The notes under the pieces are model-generated. The model had not been told where the DNA came from. It searched no databases and saw only the letters and a program-made list of their open reading frames with translations. A program made the translations under genes and the position numbers. Below are positions 11,474 through 22,675 of a stretch of DNA of 64,000 nt, piece by piece. The stretch comes from Gracilariopsis chorda (Eukaryota; Rhodophyta; Florideophyceae; Gracilariales; Gracilariaceae). Position 1 is the stretch's first letter, and each line of letters starts with the position of its first letter. The DNA is taken from positions 1 through 64,000 of the forward strand of contig NBIV01000020.1 in assembly GCA_003194525.1 (NCBI GenBank). The letters run 5' to 3'.

Positions 11474-14400
11474 ATTGGCGTCAATATCGGCCCTGAATGC
11501 GAAGGAAAACTCCACTCTCTACGCTTGTGTGGCACAGATGCAGGCCACTTCACTCGCTCACGCGTCAAATGGATCCCATCGTACCCACCCCGGATAGGTA
11601 GTAACGCATCCACAGCATCAAACTGATATGCATCATCAATACGATAAACCGGCGCCGGCTATCCGTCATAGATGTTTCCATCACGGTCATATGGCCCAGA
11701 AATGTAACTTGATATTATGGGAGGTGCCCAAGGTTATCGAGAATTACGACCCACTGACCCAATCCAATCAGGCCCAAGTGCCGAGTATTTCCTACGAAGA
11801 TGTGAAAGCATTACTCGCTAACAACGCACTGGCACGAAAGGGTATTCTCGTGGTTATACCAACCCTTCAACAACCAGTGGATGCGGTCGTACCCATGAAT
11901 GGGATTAATTCTGGTTCCCACCATGTGATGGTAGCACCAAAGTCAGTGAGTCCTTCCTCGAAAAACTACACTCGGGGCTCTCCCCTACGGGAGGGGCGTC
12001 TTCTGAGCCGAAGTGAACGCTCAGGCCGGTACAGCTTCGCTTCCCAGCTGTCACGATCCTTACCAATACAATCACTGCAACTGACGTGAGCTCGGAAGCC
12101 ATCTCCGTTCCAAATCGTTCATGGATAAGTTCTCAGGTTTTCCGTATTGTGAAGAGAGCTCTGGTCCTGGCCCACAGAAAATACAAAAATTATGCTGATA
12201 TTGGATTGTCCAATCTGTACATGGTTCGCCGGATATCCGTTTTCGATACAGGGGCTGTGCCCAGCCTTCTCAACTCTGAACTAATACCCCGGCTCTTCGG
12301 GCTCACATTCGCTGTGGACCAGGTCTGGCTATCTCTGACGCCAAGAACAATCCTCTGAAGACCGTAGAATACGTTTTTCCAATCGTGAGGCTGGGTAACT
12401 GCATGGTTCAACCTGCCATTGTTGTTGGCGATAAATTCGGGGCACCAGTCATTCTGGGTTGTGACTTCTGTGATGGCTTTGTCCACGCAATTCGACGCGG
12501 TGTGAGAGCCATGCAAACGGAAAACCGTTCTACCCAACCCATTGCCCGCAAACTGCTCAAGGGTGAGACACCAAAGGCGTGCACCGATACCGGCTGCTCA
12601 GGCAGAACACAGATCCCGTTTCTGCGACGCTTTGTATGTCTCATTCCGTTGCCGTACTACCAGAGTCCCAAGTATGGGTTACAGCTGTTTCAAGACGGAA
12701 TGGATACAACTCGGTTCAACAACTTTCTTTGGGATACAACCAGCGTCAACTCGCACTTGCGAACAGAGTCGTTTGGGTGAACCCTGATGTTCATTTTAAG
12801 GTTATGGTTGCAAACGTTGGCAAAATCACTCAGACGCTAGTCAGAAACCAAGTCCTGGGTTCGGTTCTTCCACAAATGCGGCTAGTTTTGCTAACGAACA
12901 ATCTAGTGGCTGCCGTCCTGGGAGTGAAAAACTCTGGGGAGGGGGACGACTAACCTATAAAAGCTGACCCTAATACGGATCCCTACTTAGAAAGCGAGCG
13001 AGTTACGGAAACCCATGCGCTACCACTTGATCCAGAGCAGGCGAATAATATAGAAAAACTGGAGAAGCTGGATTTGGACTATATCCCTTACTCTCACCAT
13101 GAGAAACTATGCAATATGCTTCGTGCGTTTGCCCCCATGTGGGACGGTTACCTTGGAACAATAGGAATAACTGAGGAGGGTAATGATTTGTTACTGAACA
13201 ATCAGCCAGCCAGCTCCGCAGCATTCCTGTCGAGCTGGCCTACAAGCCCTTGAAGAGGAATTGTCTCAAGTTGAGAAGATGTTACGTGCTCGTGTCATTG
13301 ACCCAGCTCACTCAGGCTAGGCCTCACCAGTCGTTCTGTTTCCAAAAACGGATGGATTTTGGAGATTTCGTATTGATTTCCGACGTCTTAACCCAGTTAC
13401 AGGCGAACACTTCCCTTGGATAGACTAGCACATCGACCAATTTGGTAATGCTACGGTGTTCATCGCTCTCGAGGTTAATTGGTGTTCTTTGCAAGTTCCT
13501 ATCCGAAAAAAGGCGCGCGGAAAAACTACTTTTGTGTGTCATAAAAGAATATTCATTTTAGACGAATTCTCTACATGTTAACCAAAGCACCTGGTATGTT
13601 TCAAAGTTCCATAGATATTCTATTGGAAATGTGCAATTTAACATACTACTTGATGTATCTAGAAGATATAACCGTGTTCTCCAACAACGTGGATGATCCC
13701 ATAACCCACGTGAGGAACGTTATGTGTGTGCTGCAATGTGCAGGGTTTACGCTAAACCTCAAGAAGTGCTAGTGCTACACCGATGTTTTGAATTATCTTG
13801 AACATGTAAGAACATGTAAACCACCCTATACAGCTCTCGATAGAGGAGGTAAGAGTTAAGTCGCTGAAGAGCGCGAATCATCTGACCACGCAAACAGAAC
13901 TCCGATCATATCTCGGAATTTGTAACGTATATCGTCAGCTTGTCCCAAAATTCGCAGAGCTTGCGACACCTCTGAATGCTTTCCTAAAGAATGGACAACC
14001 AGTTGCAATGGAACCTTTGGCGACGCGGAAGCGTCTGCCTTCACGTCTCTCATAAACTCCGTGACGTCTCCGCCAATATTGGCGCTGCTGAGTCTTATTT
14101 TAACATATAAAGTGGATACTGATGCCATTGATAAACAGGTTTATTGTGCGCTATTTCAAGTGAACGAAAACAGTCAACGATCCCCAATCGGGTATTAGTG
14201 TCCGACATTGAAAGTGCACGAACATAACCACTCGCTTTTGTAAAACGAATGTCTCGCCGTTGTGTGAGCACTTGATATTCTTCGACCATATCTTATGGGA
14301 ACCCTTCCTTAGGTATGAAAAGATCAATCCTGCCTCCGCTGGCTCATGAAGATTTTCGAACCATTGGGCAGTCTCATGCGTTGGCGCCTCCGACTCTCCG

Positions 14401-15020
14401 CATTCGATTTCGAAGTACTTTGTCGAAAGAGACTCCTTAACACGCAAATAGACGCGTTACTCCGCCTGGGAATTACTGCAGAAGCAGAACCAGTCGATAA
14501 ACTCAAGGTACCGTGTTTTGTGGTTCGAAAATATGGAATGACTACTAAGGATTGGTCAGACAATATTTGTGACGATATTCCTGCTTCTGAGGCTTCGCAG
14601 CCCCCAAGCGAAGGCTACTTTACAGCTTTTCATCCGGAATAATTGATTAGCCAACAAAAATGTGACCTGTTCTATACGCTGATTCGTCCTTGCCTGAATG
14701 GTGGATATGACTTACCTTTTTCGACGAACGATCAAAGATAAATTGTGAGGTCAGTTAATTCTTCTACAAAGATTGTGGTAGCTCACTGTTTACGGAGACG
14801 TTTCCTCCACTTTACTCAATATATGAAACCCAGAGCACCCCGGTGGGGCAGGGAGCTGTTTCTGACTCTCTGCAGAGATTTATATTTGCAAGCAATGGCA
14901 TTTGGATTTTATGCAGTTTGCCGCTCTTATGTGGAATGCGTTAAAAACGACTTTAAGCTACGAAGCTAAAATCGACTTTAAACTACGAAGCTAAAAACAA
15001 CTTTGAGCTACGAAAATACT
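11474..15020 (+). mobile_element. Ty3/gypsy relic E3 (old, plus strand)
   Basis: A heavily decayed plus-strand gypsy element that begins inside gag because E2 cuts off its left part. Recognisable pieces are the gag zinc knuckle and the following conserved block near 11660-11830, the protease core near 12230-12270 (VFDTGAVPSLLN), VILGCDFCDGF near 12445, RT blocks around 13350-13780, RNase H around 14130-14400, and the integrase zinc domain near 14770-14960. It has dozens of breaks. It is the oldest layer of the stack. Confidence 0.85.
14944..15019 (+). repeat. About three tandem copies of a 25-bp unit
   Basis: The unit ACGACTTTAAGCTACGAAGC plus CTAAA appears twice nearly unchanged, then once shortened (ACAACTTTGAGCTACGAAAA). 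It starts in the integrase zinc-domain remnant of E3, so the unit arose by local duplication within the dead element. Confidence 0.8.
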
Positions 15021-15129
15021 CTAAAATCTTAGCTCAGTTATAAACCCGCACTTTGGTGGAGTTAATGGCCTTGGGTATACTCGGAGAGTTCATTCTGGCA
15101 CGCTAAATACAGAGCTATCTACTGTTAAT

Positions 15130-15880
15130 AACCGTCCGTATAAGCAGTGTTTTGGTGCACGGAGAAGTCAATGAAAAGAGGGGCAGAAGGGCAGTAAAAG
15201 GAGGAAAGAACCAGGGAAAAGAGTAAGATCGGGCGGGTTGTGCAGAACAACTAACGACATCGAACTTTGGTGGTGTTCTTTATTCAGCGAGAATGGCAAA
15301 ACTCAATAATGAGTCGAATGGATATCTATACCAACTAAAATAAGAAACTAACACTTTGAAACACTGAAGACTAGAAAAAACAACGAATTAAGACAGATCT
15401 GTAGTTGTTGTTGATAAGAAGCAGTTGAACATAAATAGAACGAATGAGATGAAACCCCAAAAAAGGGTTAGGTAATGGGTACAAGCGATAAATTCAGAGC
15501 CAATTCCAAGCTTAACTTTAGTTCAGAGTAGAACAGCAGGGTCGTCCTCCTTTGAGCAATTTCAGTTAGAATGAAACCAAGAATACTTATCCTGTACTGT
15601 GCCATGCGTGTGATCCATATGTTTGTGTCAATAAGCAGCACGTCATGCTACAGAGCCAGAGGACTTTTCTAAATCATGTTAGCCATATACAATGTTTAAA
15701 CGTTTACCACGCGTATATCTCTTCAAAATATCGTAATAATCACCCATTAAGGTTCCCAGAATACAAAATACAATTTATGTGGAATTCTACACAATAGTTA
15801 CAAGGGTTGGCTCATACTTCAGTTGATCCTATGCCACGTCGGCACTGAATCATTCATCATCCATCTTGCCAAAAGCATAT
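15130..15880 (-). repeat. Gypsy-type LTR remnant (family B, copy 1)
   Basis: Similar in the same orientation to 58.07-59.03 kb and more weakly to 46.2-47.0 kb. Shared patches with the 58-kb copy include GGCAAAACTCAATA, AAGACAGATC, GCGATAAA.TCAGAGCC, GGGCCGTCC / GGGTCGTCC and GATGCCACG / TATGCCACG near the right end. It also shares weaker landmarks with the E1/E2 LTRs (GAGCC block, purine-rich block), so it belongs to the gypsy side. Exact ends are not resolved. Confidence 0.6.
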
Positions 15881-15889
15881 GCGCATATG

Positions 15890-16480
15890 AATTATTCTAC
15901 ACTACTTTGCACATCCCGCGCCTCTTTCTGCATCTTTGATTTTTCGCCGAAGTGCCGATGCTTTGCAATTGGGGTTTTGGCTCTTTTTCTGCCCTGCGGC
16001 TTTTTACTTGTTGCAAGATTTGCTCCTTTTTTAGATTTTTCTCACCTTCGTTTAACCGTTTGTCGGATTCTGTTCACTGACGGCTTTCAAGGCAAAGTTG
16101 GGGTTCTTCTTGAGAACCTTCGAGGCCTGAAGGAATGTGAATACTTCTCTAAGATCATCTGTTGGAAAACGCATTCTAACGGTGGTGTCAATAGCTCTGG
16201 CCATTCAAACTTGGTCTTGTTTGTTGTGCATCGAAGGGTTGATGTGTTGGATTTGTGAGATGCATCCATAAAATAGAGTGTTCTTAATGATCCGGAGTTT
16301 GAAACGGTTTTGTATGGACTCGGTAGAAGGGTTGGATCTGTTTTTTGGCTTAAAAATATATTTGTATGATATAGCGATTGAATCGTAGAACAAATTTTTT
16401 TCCGGTCTGTACTTAATATAGAAGTCTTAGATGTTCTGATTGACGCCCTAGCAATTGCGTTATTCTCCTTAGGAGTAAAC
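15890..16480 (-). pseudogene. NAM/Myb-SANT-like DNA-binding protein relic
   Basis: Reading the minus strand leftward from about 16400 one finds QNRFKLRIIKNTLFYGCISQ, then IQHINPSMHNKQDQV, then FPTDDLREVFTFLQASKVLK and KNPNFALKAVSEQ, and near 16010 a SKKPQGRKRAK motif. This matches the trihelix/SANT-like region plus the K-x-PxGRKxAK signature of NAM-associated and PIF/Harbinger Myb-like proteins. The blocks lie in more than one frame, so the copy is broken. It could be the DNA-binding protein of a PIF/Harbinger element or a decayed host factor. No transposase partner was found beside it. Confidence 0.5.
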
Positions 16481-16556
16481 CTAGTGCCTCTCGTTAATGT
16501 GTTTTGGCTCTATGTGGTATAGTTGGGTTTTCTAATATTCTTGCTCAGAGAGTACA

Positions 16557-16594
16557 ACAATGAAGAATGAAGAAAGGTAAAGTTTCTTCATTGT
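16557..16594. repeat. Small inverted repeat (hairpin)
   Basis: ACAATGAAGAA (16557-16567) is repeated inverted as TTCTTCATTGT (16584-16594), with a 16-base loop. It lies between unrecognised sequences. It could be the end structure of a small element or chance. Confidence 0.45.
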
Positions 16595-16599
16595 ACCGT

Positions 16600-18180
16600 C
16601 GAATGCACGATTTTTCCATTTCTTGGCGCCGAAATACCGGAAATCAAGCCATTCGCAGCCCTACACGAGAATAATATTTTCTGTCAGCAGTTCTAACAGG
16701 TTTTGATTTTCGAACCAAATGATTATGATTTGGTTCGGAAATCTGAACCTGTTCAAAAGTTTGCTCCTTTTTCTCCACCATTGGAGATGCAGACGGTAGC
16801 AAAATCCCTTTTTATTGTTCTGCTCTTCCCAGTTGGAGATGCTCTAAGGATTGGCCTTGATCTCCGTTTTAAATGCTCTAATGATAGACAAAGCAGTAAG
16901 AGGTACCCAGGTGATGAAAAAGTATAGAACACGGTTCCTAAGAGATCGAGATATCTAAAGCAAAATGAAAATTTTTTATCCTTAACGTTCTGGCCCTTTG
17001 TTTCTTTAAATTAGCCCACAATTCTTGTCCTCGTTTAACGTCTATATATCCTAAATAATATAGCGTACTGAACTTGCAGAATCACCACTATTTATGAAGC
17101 CACAATTATTTTGGTCATTGTGTGTAGCTTGACCATGCTTGGAGTGCTGGCTTATCGTCTGGATCTTTAACTCTTTTGAGCCGGTGCGCTTTTGTTTATC
17201 CCAGGTACGAACAGGTATGACTCATTGATATTCGTATTGGGTCTAATTATTTGTTGTGGCCGATATATGGAACAAGCTCTTATCACGCTCTAGAAGCGCT
17301 CATCAGAAAACCATACTAGAACTTGTTCGTTCATCTTTCATCATTTATTCAACACCAGGAGGAAATGTGGAAACGATAATCTAGCTTCTTGGATCCCAAA
17401 TTCAAGATATATGGTCGACGGAGTCTCGCGGCGTCCGCAGTGATTTTGACGAAGCAGCTAATCCTGCCCTCGCAAGGAAAGGTTCTTGTTGTAACTCTCT
17501 CAAACATAATCTGTGTTGCTATTTACTGGCGGTAACAGTAATTCGTATCTCATTTGATAGGATACGAGATGCTGCAAACACAGAATATCCCGTCGCCATA
17601 TCCAACAGTGTAAGTGGAGGTGTATCCATCCTTTGGATAGGTGCGCTGCGGGCATGGGGGAATTCAACTATCTTGTTTTTAATGTCACAAAAGTTACGCA
17701 CTCTGCGCACGTTACTCGTCAGAAATAACGCATGCAGAATGCTGGAACGTTTGAGCGTCGTTGGCATCTCTCCGGACTGACAAGCCTGCGAATCAAGACC
17801 GTATAATGCATGTGGTCTTCCTTATTGTGAACAGGTATACAAGATACTACCCTCGAGACCAGCTGCGAGCCGGGTCATCTGTTAACAGCTGATATCGCAA
17901 CGAGGGTGCTGGAAGTGAAGTCTCCCGCTCTTCGGAGAGCTTTTGAAATAGTATGGTTGGACAGTGCTGAAAAGTGGGTACAGATGAGCAAGGCGATGCA
18001 CGTGGAAAGTGATTTGAATTGTTCCGTGTTTCGGCTGTTTCCACCTGCCCGAAGAGTAGTATTATTGAAGCAAGTACGGAGAGGTGTAACGTGGTAATTC
18101 CAAAACTGCGCGAAATGTACGGCTGGTACAAGGACTGACTTGTGCATACAGCAAAACATCAAAAACGAGAAAAAAACGTT
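16600..18180. other. Intergenic/decayed sequence with a weak integrase-like patch
   Basis: No intact gene is seen. On the minus strand at 17519-17767, CDIKNKIVEFPHARSAPIQR followed by LTLLDMATGYSVFAASR resembles the start of a retroelement integrase core (zinc Cys, then the first catalytic Asp in a D-x-A-T-x-Y-S context). This is a single patch with no flanking support. Confidence 0.25.
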
Positions 18181-18189
18181 ACTGTAGGA

Positions 18190-20480
18190 GCTTTCAAATG
18201 GGAAAGTGTACTGGACGCTTCTTTTTCTCGAGACGTTTTGTTAACAGTCGTGTGACAGGTCCATCAGACTTTAAGACTCCACGGGCACAAGACAAGTGAT
18301 GATGTGTTTTTTTAAGTGATGAGGCGTGCAGCAGGAGACAAATGGATTGTTGGGATTGGTGATTGGGGACCTTATGACTTTCGCAGCTGAGAGTGGATTC
18401 CATAATGCGTTTTGCGGTTTGGTGGTCGTGTGGGAGGCTGGAATAGATTTGGTGGTTCATGAGGCTCTAAGACTGTGAGGGATGTTGTGTGTAGGTGCGA
18501 GAATGGCTGCGAAGAATGGATGTTTTGAAAGGTAAGAATTCGAATTCGGGGTCACACGTGAATGGGCAGGTTGGATGTGCAAGAGCGGGGCCAAAAGGTT
18601 GTGTGGAGGCTTTGATTGATAGTTTGGTGGGTTTGGATGTTTCAGCGAGTTTGGGGGGAAAGAAAAGGAGGCTCAAGATTGTTTGTGTGACTGTATCATG
18701 GTAAGTTTTTACATGGAGCGCAGTGATGGAGCTAAAGATGGATTCTATTTGCCGGAGCAGTGGAACAGTGGTAGCTTCGTATCACATTGCTGCAGTATGA
18801 ATGGGTTGGATGGTAAGCGCCGTTTTCTCTTGTTGCAGATTGTTAATAGGAGGAAGACAAAGAGGTTCTATGCGGGAAGGAGGATGGTTTTGTCCTTCAG
18901 ATGAGGAACAAAGACAGGGCAGAAGAGCAAGATTCCGCAGTCTGGGGCAACGTATGTGATGGATTAAAGGAAACAAGCAGGAGAATAAAAACGGCAAAGG
19001 CCTACATGGTGGGTACAAGTGATCAGGGCGTATGGAGGGAGCAGTTATGGAATGGGGAAGCGGGGGTTCAGAGAATGCGGCAAAAGGGGACGGTGCGACA
19101 AACAGGGAGCATATGCACATTGTAGAGGTGCTATTTCAGGGAAAATAAATGAGGGTACGGGATGGGGCGGAGCGATGGAAGTAGCGCGGCGTGCCTGTGT
19201 GTGGCGAAGCACACGTCAGATAATGGACTGCGGAGCTTGGGAAGGGGTGTTTTATGTGGAAGGCGTGAGTGGGATAGAGGGTGGGTTTGTTAGGATGAAT
19301 GGCTCCTCGATGGGGTGCGGCGAGGGGTTGATGTGGGGGGGGTGTTTGGGTCGGTATGGCCAGTGCAGGGCGGGCGAGTCGCGGTTCACGTTTTCCATAA
19401 ACAGGCGGCACGACGTGTGGGCGCCCAACGGCACATATTTAAATACATCTATATTTGGACGAGGCGGTGACACACGTACACCCGGCGCATCACGGCGCGT
19501 GTGCAATTCAGCGCGCGCCATCCACACGTGCCCCGTGTGCACGCGACCGCGTGCCTTTTTTCCGATCCATACCGCCTTTGCGCTGCTCCTACCCCCCTCG
19601 TTGCCCCCTCACTAACTTGACTCCCCTTCCATCCCAGCCCCCCACCCCCCCCCCCCTCCCCCCGCCTTCGCCACCCTTTTCCAGAACCGTACCCACGCCG
19701 AAACTCGTGTGTGCCACTCACTGGTTCATCTCCCTCTCCCACCACACATTGTGTGCCGCACCGCCCCTCGACGTTTTCTTCCCCCAAACTCGCCCAAAAA
19801 CCCCACCACACCTCACCCTTTTCATATTAGTCCACCCCGTCCGTCCAACCCCCCCGTTGCGTACGCTCTCTTAAACCTCACCTCCAGTCCTCCTCGCTCT
19901 GTAGTCTACGCAAACAACCGTTCTTGCGCCATGTGGAAACGAATACATACGTTTCACAGCGGAAAGCGCTGCCTGTATATAAATATCTTTAAAAATACGC
20001 GTGCATGGCTGCCTTCCATGAGCACTGTCATTCCCTCCCCCCCCCCACCCAGCCCCCCATTTACATAACTGCTGCTGTTAATCCGTATATGTGGCAAAAG
20101 CTACAGCCCGTAGCGTGGGCCATGCATGCTGACGAACCAAAATGCATGACACGTCCGCATCTTACCTTTTTGCACACGCACATCTCTGTATTTATAACAC
20201 GCTACGTACGATACTCGAAACGCTTGGAGAAAAGCGAGCTGCGGGGTGTGCTCCTGTTGGCAGCGCACCCTGCGTGTTGTTGCGGCCAGTTGGGTTGTCC
20301 GGCGGTGGAGGCATGCGCCAGTGCGCCGCCACTTATTGCGTTCTGGCACATGACAGTGCGCTTTTGATTCGTTCGCCCTCAACGCTGCGGTAACGGTGTA
20401 TATGGCAGACAACATCACGTGCATTACAGCCCACAGCGTTGAGCGTGTTTGACAGACGGCGTTCACTGATAAGCACCAAG
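18190..20480. other. 2.3 kb without a recognised gene
   Basis: Long frames are open on both strands but have biased, low-complexity translations and no domain. From 18200 to 19350 the plus strand is rich in G and T. From about 19600 to 19870 it becomes very rich in C, including a C-run interrupted by A and T at 19637-19664. TATA-like AT stretches lie at 19434-19456 and 19974-19996. GTGGAAACG and CGTTTCAC form an inverted pair near 19930-19955. Confidence 0.5.
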
Positions 20481-20483
20481 CTG

Positions 20484-20760
20484 TTACCAAGCCACCAGAT
20501 GTGTGCCTGGTGCAGCCTGTTGGTGTTGCGCATCCACAGCTTTAAGCCCGAGAGCGAATGCCATTAGCTCATCACATAATGCGCATTCTGACTGCTTCGA
20601 CGCGCGTTGCGGGGCGGCTGTAAGTGGTGCGAATGGCGTCTCCACATCGGGGGAGCCCGCGCTTCTTAGAACGGCTATAAGATGAAATGAATTGAGAGAG
20701 AGCCGGCTGTGGCGGAGCGCGCTGAATTGGTTGTTGTGTAGTAGTGGATTGCTCTGACAT
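20484..20760 (-). pseudogene. Possible small gene, reading frame shifts midway
   Basis: An ATG at 20760 opens a natural-looking frame (MSEQSTTTQQPIQRAPPQPA, then LSQFISSYSRSKK). Around 20665 the more natural reading moves to another frame (SPDVETPFAPLTAAPQRASK, then QSECALCDELMAFALGLKAV) that ends at 20484. Either the gene is broken by a small indel, or the two halves are unrelated and the impression is chance. It would be divergent to the zinc finger gene at 21.4 kb, with the GC-rich stretch between as a shared promoter region. No family recognised. Confidence 0.3.
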
Positions 20761-21425
20761 GAGACGTAGGCAAAATGCGACGCGTGAATTGCACAATTGA
20801 GTGAGAATGTACTGCTGAATTGAGGTGTAATTTGATTGTGGCTTGCACGGAACACACCTGTTGGGGAGGGGGCTGGGTGAGGCTTCGATGGTGAGGTGTA
20901 ATTGTTGTCGGGGGGAGGAGGACAGGGACAGGAAGCTGATGAGAAAGGGCGGAAGCGGCAGCGACAAGGGATTCAGCGATTCATGGGTGTAGAGTTGGTG
21001 TTGGAAGGGAGGAGCGAAATCGCGGCGCGGTGTGCGTGTGCAGACGGTGCGGCGCCAACGCGCCAGCGGCGAGTTAAAATTAGCACCGGATGCCGCGCGC
21101 ACGCGTATGCAAGTCCACTCAACTGTAATTATGAGAAGGGAGCCACGAGGCAGCCGTCCCGTCCGCCGACGTTTTTCAGCACCTCACCCAGCTGTACTTA
21201 ATAGCGTAGGTTTCCCCCCCCGTGAGGCTCTGCTGCACAACAACTCCCTCCCGCCCTCTACCTCTCCCCCAAGCACTCATTCCGTTTGTCCCACTCTCTT
21301 CACCCTACCACGCCATACACCATCGCTCACTCCCCCCACTTCATCCACTTCACCCACTGTAGCCCATCCCCACTTGCTACTCGCCCGAGTTATAGTATCG
21401 TATCGTTGTGTGCGCTTGAACAGAC

Positions 21426-22235
21426 ATGGCTGCTGCCGCTACTAGCCCTTCTTCGACGGTTGTGCTGCCGCCGCTCAAGCGCGCGTTCCCCGAGGCGGAG
21501 TGTGTGACGCCTCCACTGTCGCCGCCGAGCCATTCGGCGCCGGGCTCGACACAAAGGGATACGGGGGGCTCTTGCGAAGGGCCGCCAGTGAAGCGGCCAC
21601 GCACGTACTGGGATGTGGTGCTCGGCGATAGCAGGCCCACGGTACACGCAGTGACGGGGCCCACTCGAACAGCGCCGCTGCCCTCTGTATTCAGCAGCGG
21701 CAGCCCTACAAACGCAACGTTGTACGGCTTGGTAAGAACAGACAAGGGGAATAACAAGAGCGTGGTGAACAACCGCAAGCCGTTCTCGTGCGGTCTGTGC
21801 GCATCTACGTTTGCGCGAAGCAGCTACCTACGACTGCACGTGCGGACGATCCACGAAAAGGCCAAGCCGTTTGCATGCGAGCAGTGCCCGGCCACTTTTG
21901 GACACGTTTCGTCCAAGTACAGGCACTACCGGACGGTGCACTTGAAGCGACGCGATTTCAAGTGCGACCGGTGCGGGCAGACGTTTGCCGAACGGTCGGC
22001 GGTGTTCAAGCACTGCCGGACGGTGCACGAGGGGTCTCGACCGTACCCGTGCGAGATCTGCGGGTTCCGGTTCCACTTCAAGTTGCATCTGACGCAGCAC
22101 GTCGCGACGGTGCACGAGAAGCAAAGACCACACCGATGCAAGGAGTGTGGCGCGTGTTTCGGGCAGCGCAGCAGCCTGAACCGGCACTCGCGACAGATTC
22201 ACGGGCTGGTGACCAAGCGCGGCGCGCTGAGCTGA
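21426..22235 (+). CDS. C2H2 zinc finger protein, five fingers
   Basis: Single-exon frame of 269 codons with an ATG in the context ACAGACATGG. The N-terminal 115 residues are Ser/Pro/Thr-rich without a fold signature. Then come five regularly spaced C2H2 fingers at about residues 120-143, 149-172, 178-201, 207-230 and 236-259, each with C-x2-C, a central F and H-x4-H ending (V/I)H, joined by short basic linkers. This is the build of a nuclear sequence-specific DNA-binding protein; its target cannot be told. A pyrimidine-rich stretch and a TATA-poor region precede it. A decayed relative lies at 30.7-31.4 kb on the minus strand. Confidence 0.9.
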   Translation: MAAAATSPSSTVVLPPLKRAFPEAECVTPPLSPPSHSAPGSTQRDTGGSCEGPPVKRPRTYWDVVLGDSRPTVHAVTGPTRTAPLPSVFSSGSPTNATLYGLVRTDKGNNKSVVNNRKPFSCGLCASTFARSSYLRLHVRTIHEKAKPFACEQCPATFGHVSSKYRHYRTVHLKRRDFKCDRCGQTFAERSAVFKHCRTVHEGSRPYPCEICGFRFHFKLHLTQHVATVHEKQRPHRCKECGACFGQRSSLNRHSRQIHGLVTKRGALS

Positions 22236-22675
22236 ATGGGCCCTTTTTTTCTCTCTCTAGTTTTAGATGACTCTTGTGCGACAGTTTTGCAACTAAAAAA
22301 CGGATAATTTGATTACACACGACACATGCACGACATGTATCGCTGCACGGGGCACTGTATGACTGCCGCCGGTGAGCGGCTTGTTGCCGCGCACGTGCCG
22401 GTGGAACGCCCCGTGCAACGCCCCCGTGGCATGCTCCGCCCACCGCCTCCTCCGTCCGCACGCGCCGCACTGCGCTCACCGTAACCGATTGCCGTTCAGC
22501 ACCGCCGCCACGTGGCCACGTCGCCACCTGCGCCACCGGCACGCGTGGCATCGTGGACAGCGTGAGCACTCCGCGCGTTGCTGCGTGTGTTTCACGTCGT
22601 TGCGCTTCGCGCAGCCCGCAGCCGCGCTTCGCGTCTCTGCGCCTCGCCCCGTGTTGCCGCCACCCATCCGCCGCC
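22236..22675 (+). other. GC-rich intergenic region before the NEDD8 E1 gene
   Basis: Holds the 3' end of the zinc finger gene (T/C-rich tract 22246-22263) and the GC-rich promoter/leader of the next gene. Long frames run on both strands here only because stops are rare in GC-rich DNA. No separate gene is supported. Confidence 0.6.

Noticed and set aside
19019-19874. Overlapping long frames on both strands at 19.0-19.9 kb
   Set aside because: Translations are Pro/Gly/Arg-rich products of skewed composition with no domain and no typical start context. They look like by-products of few stop codons.
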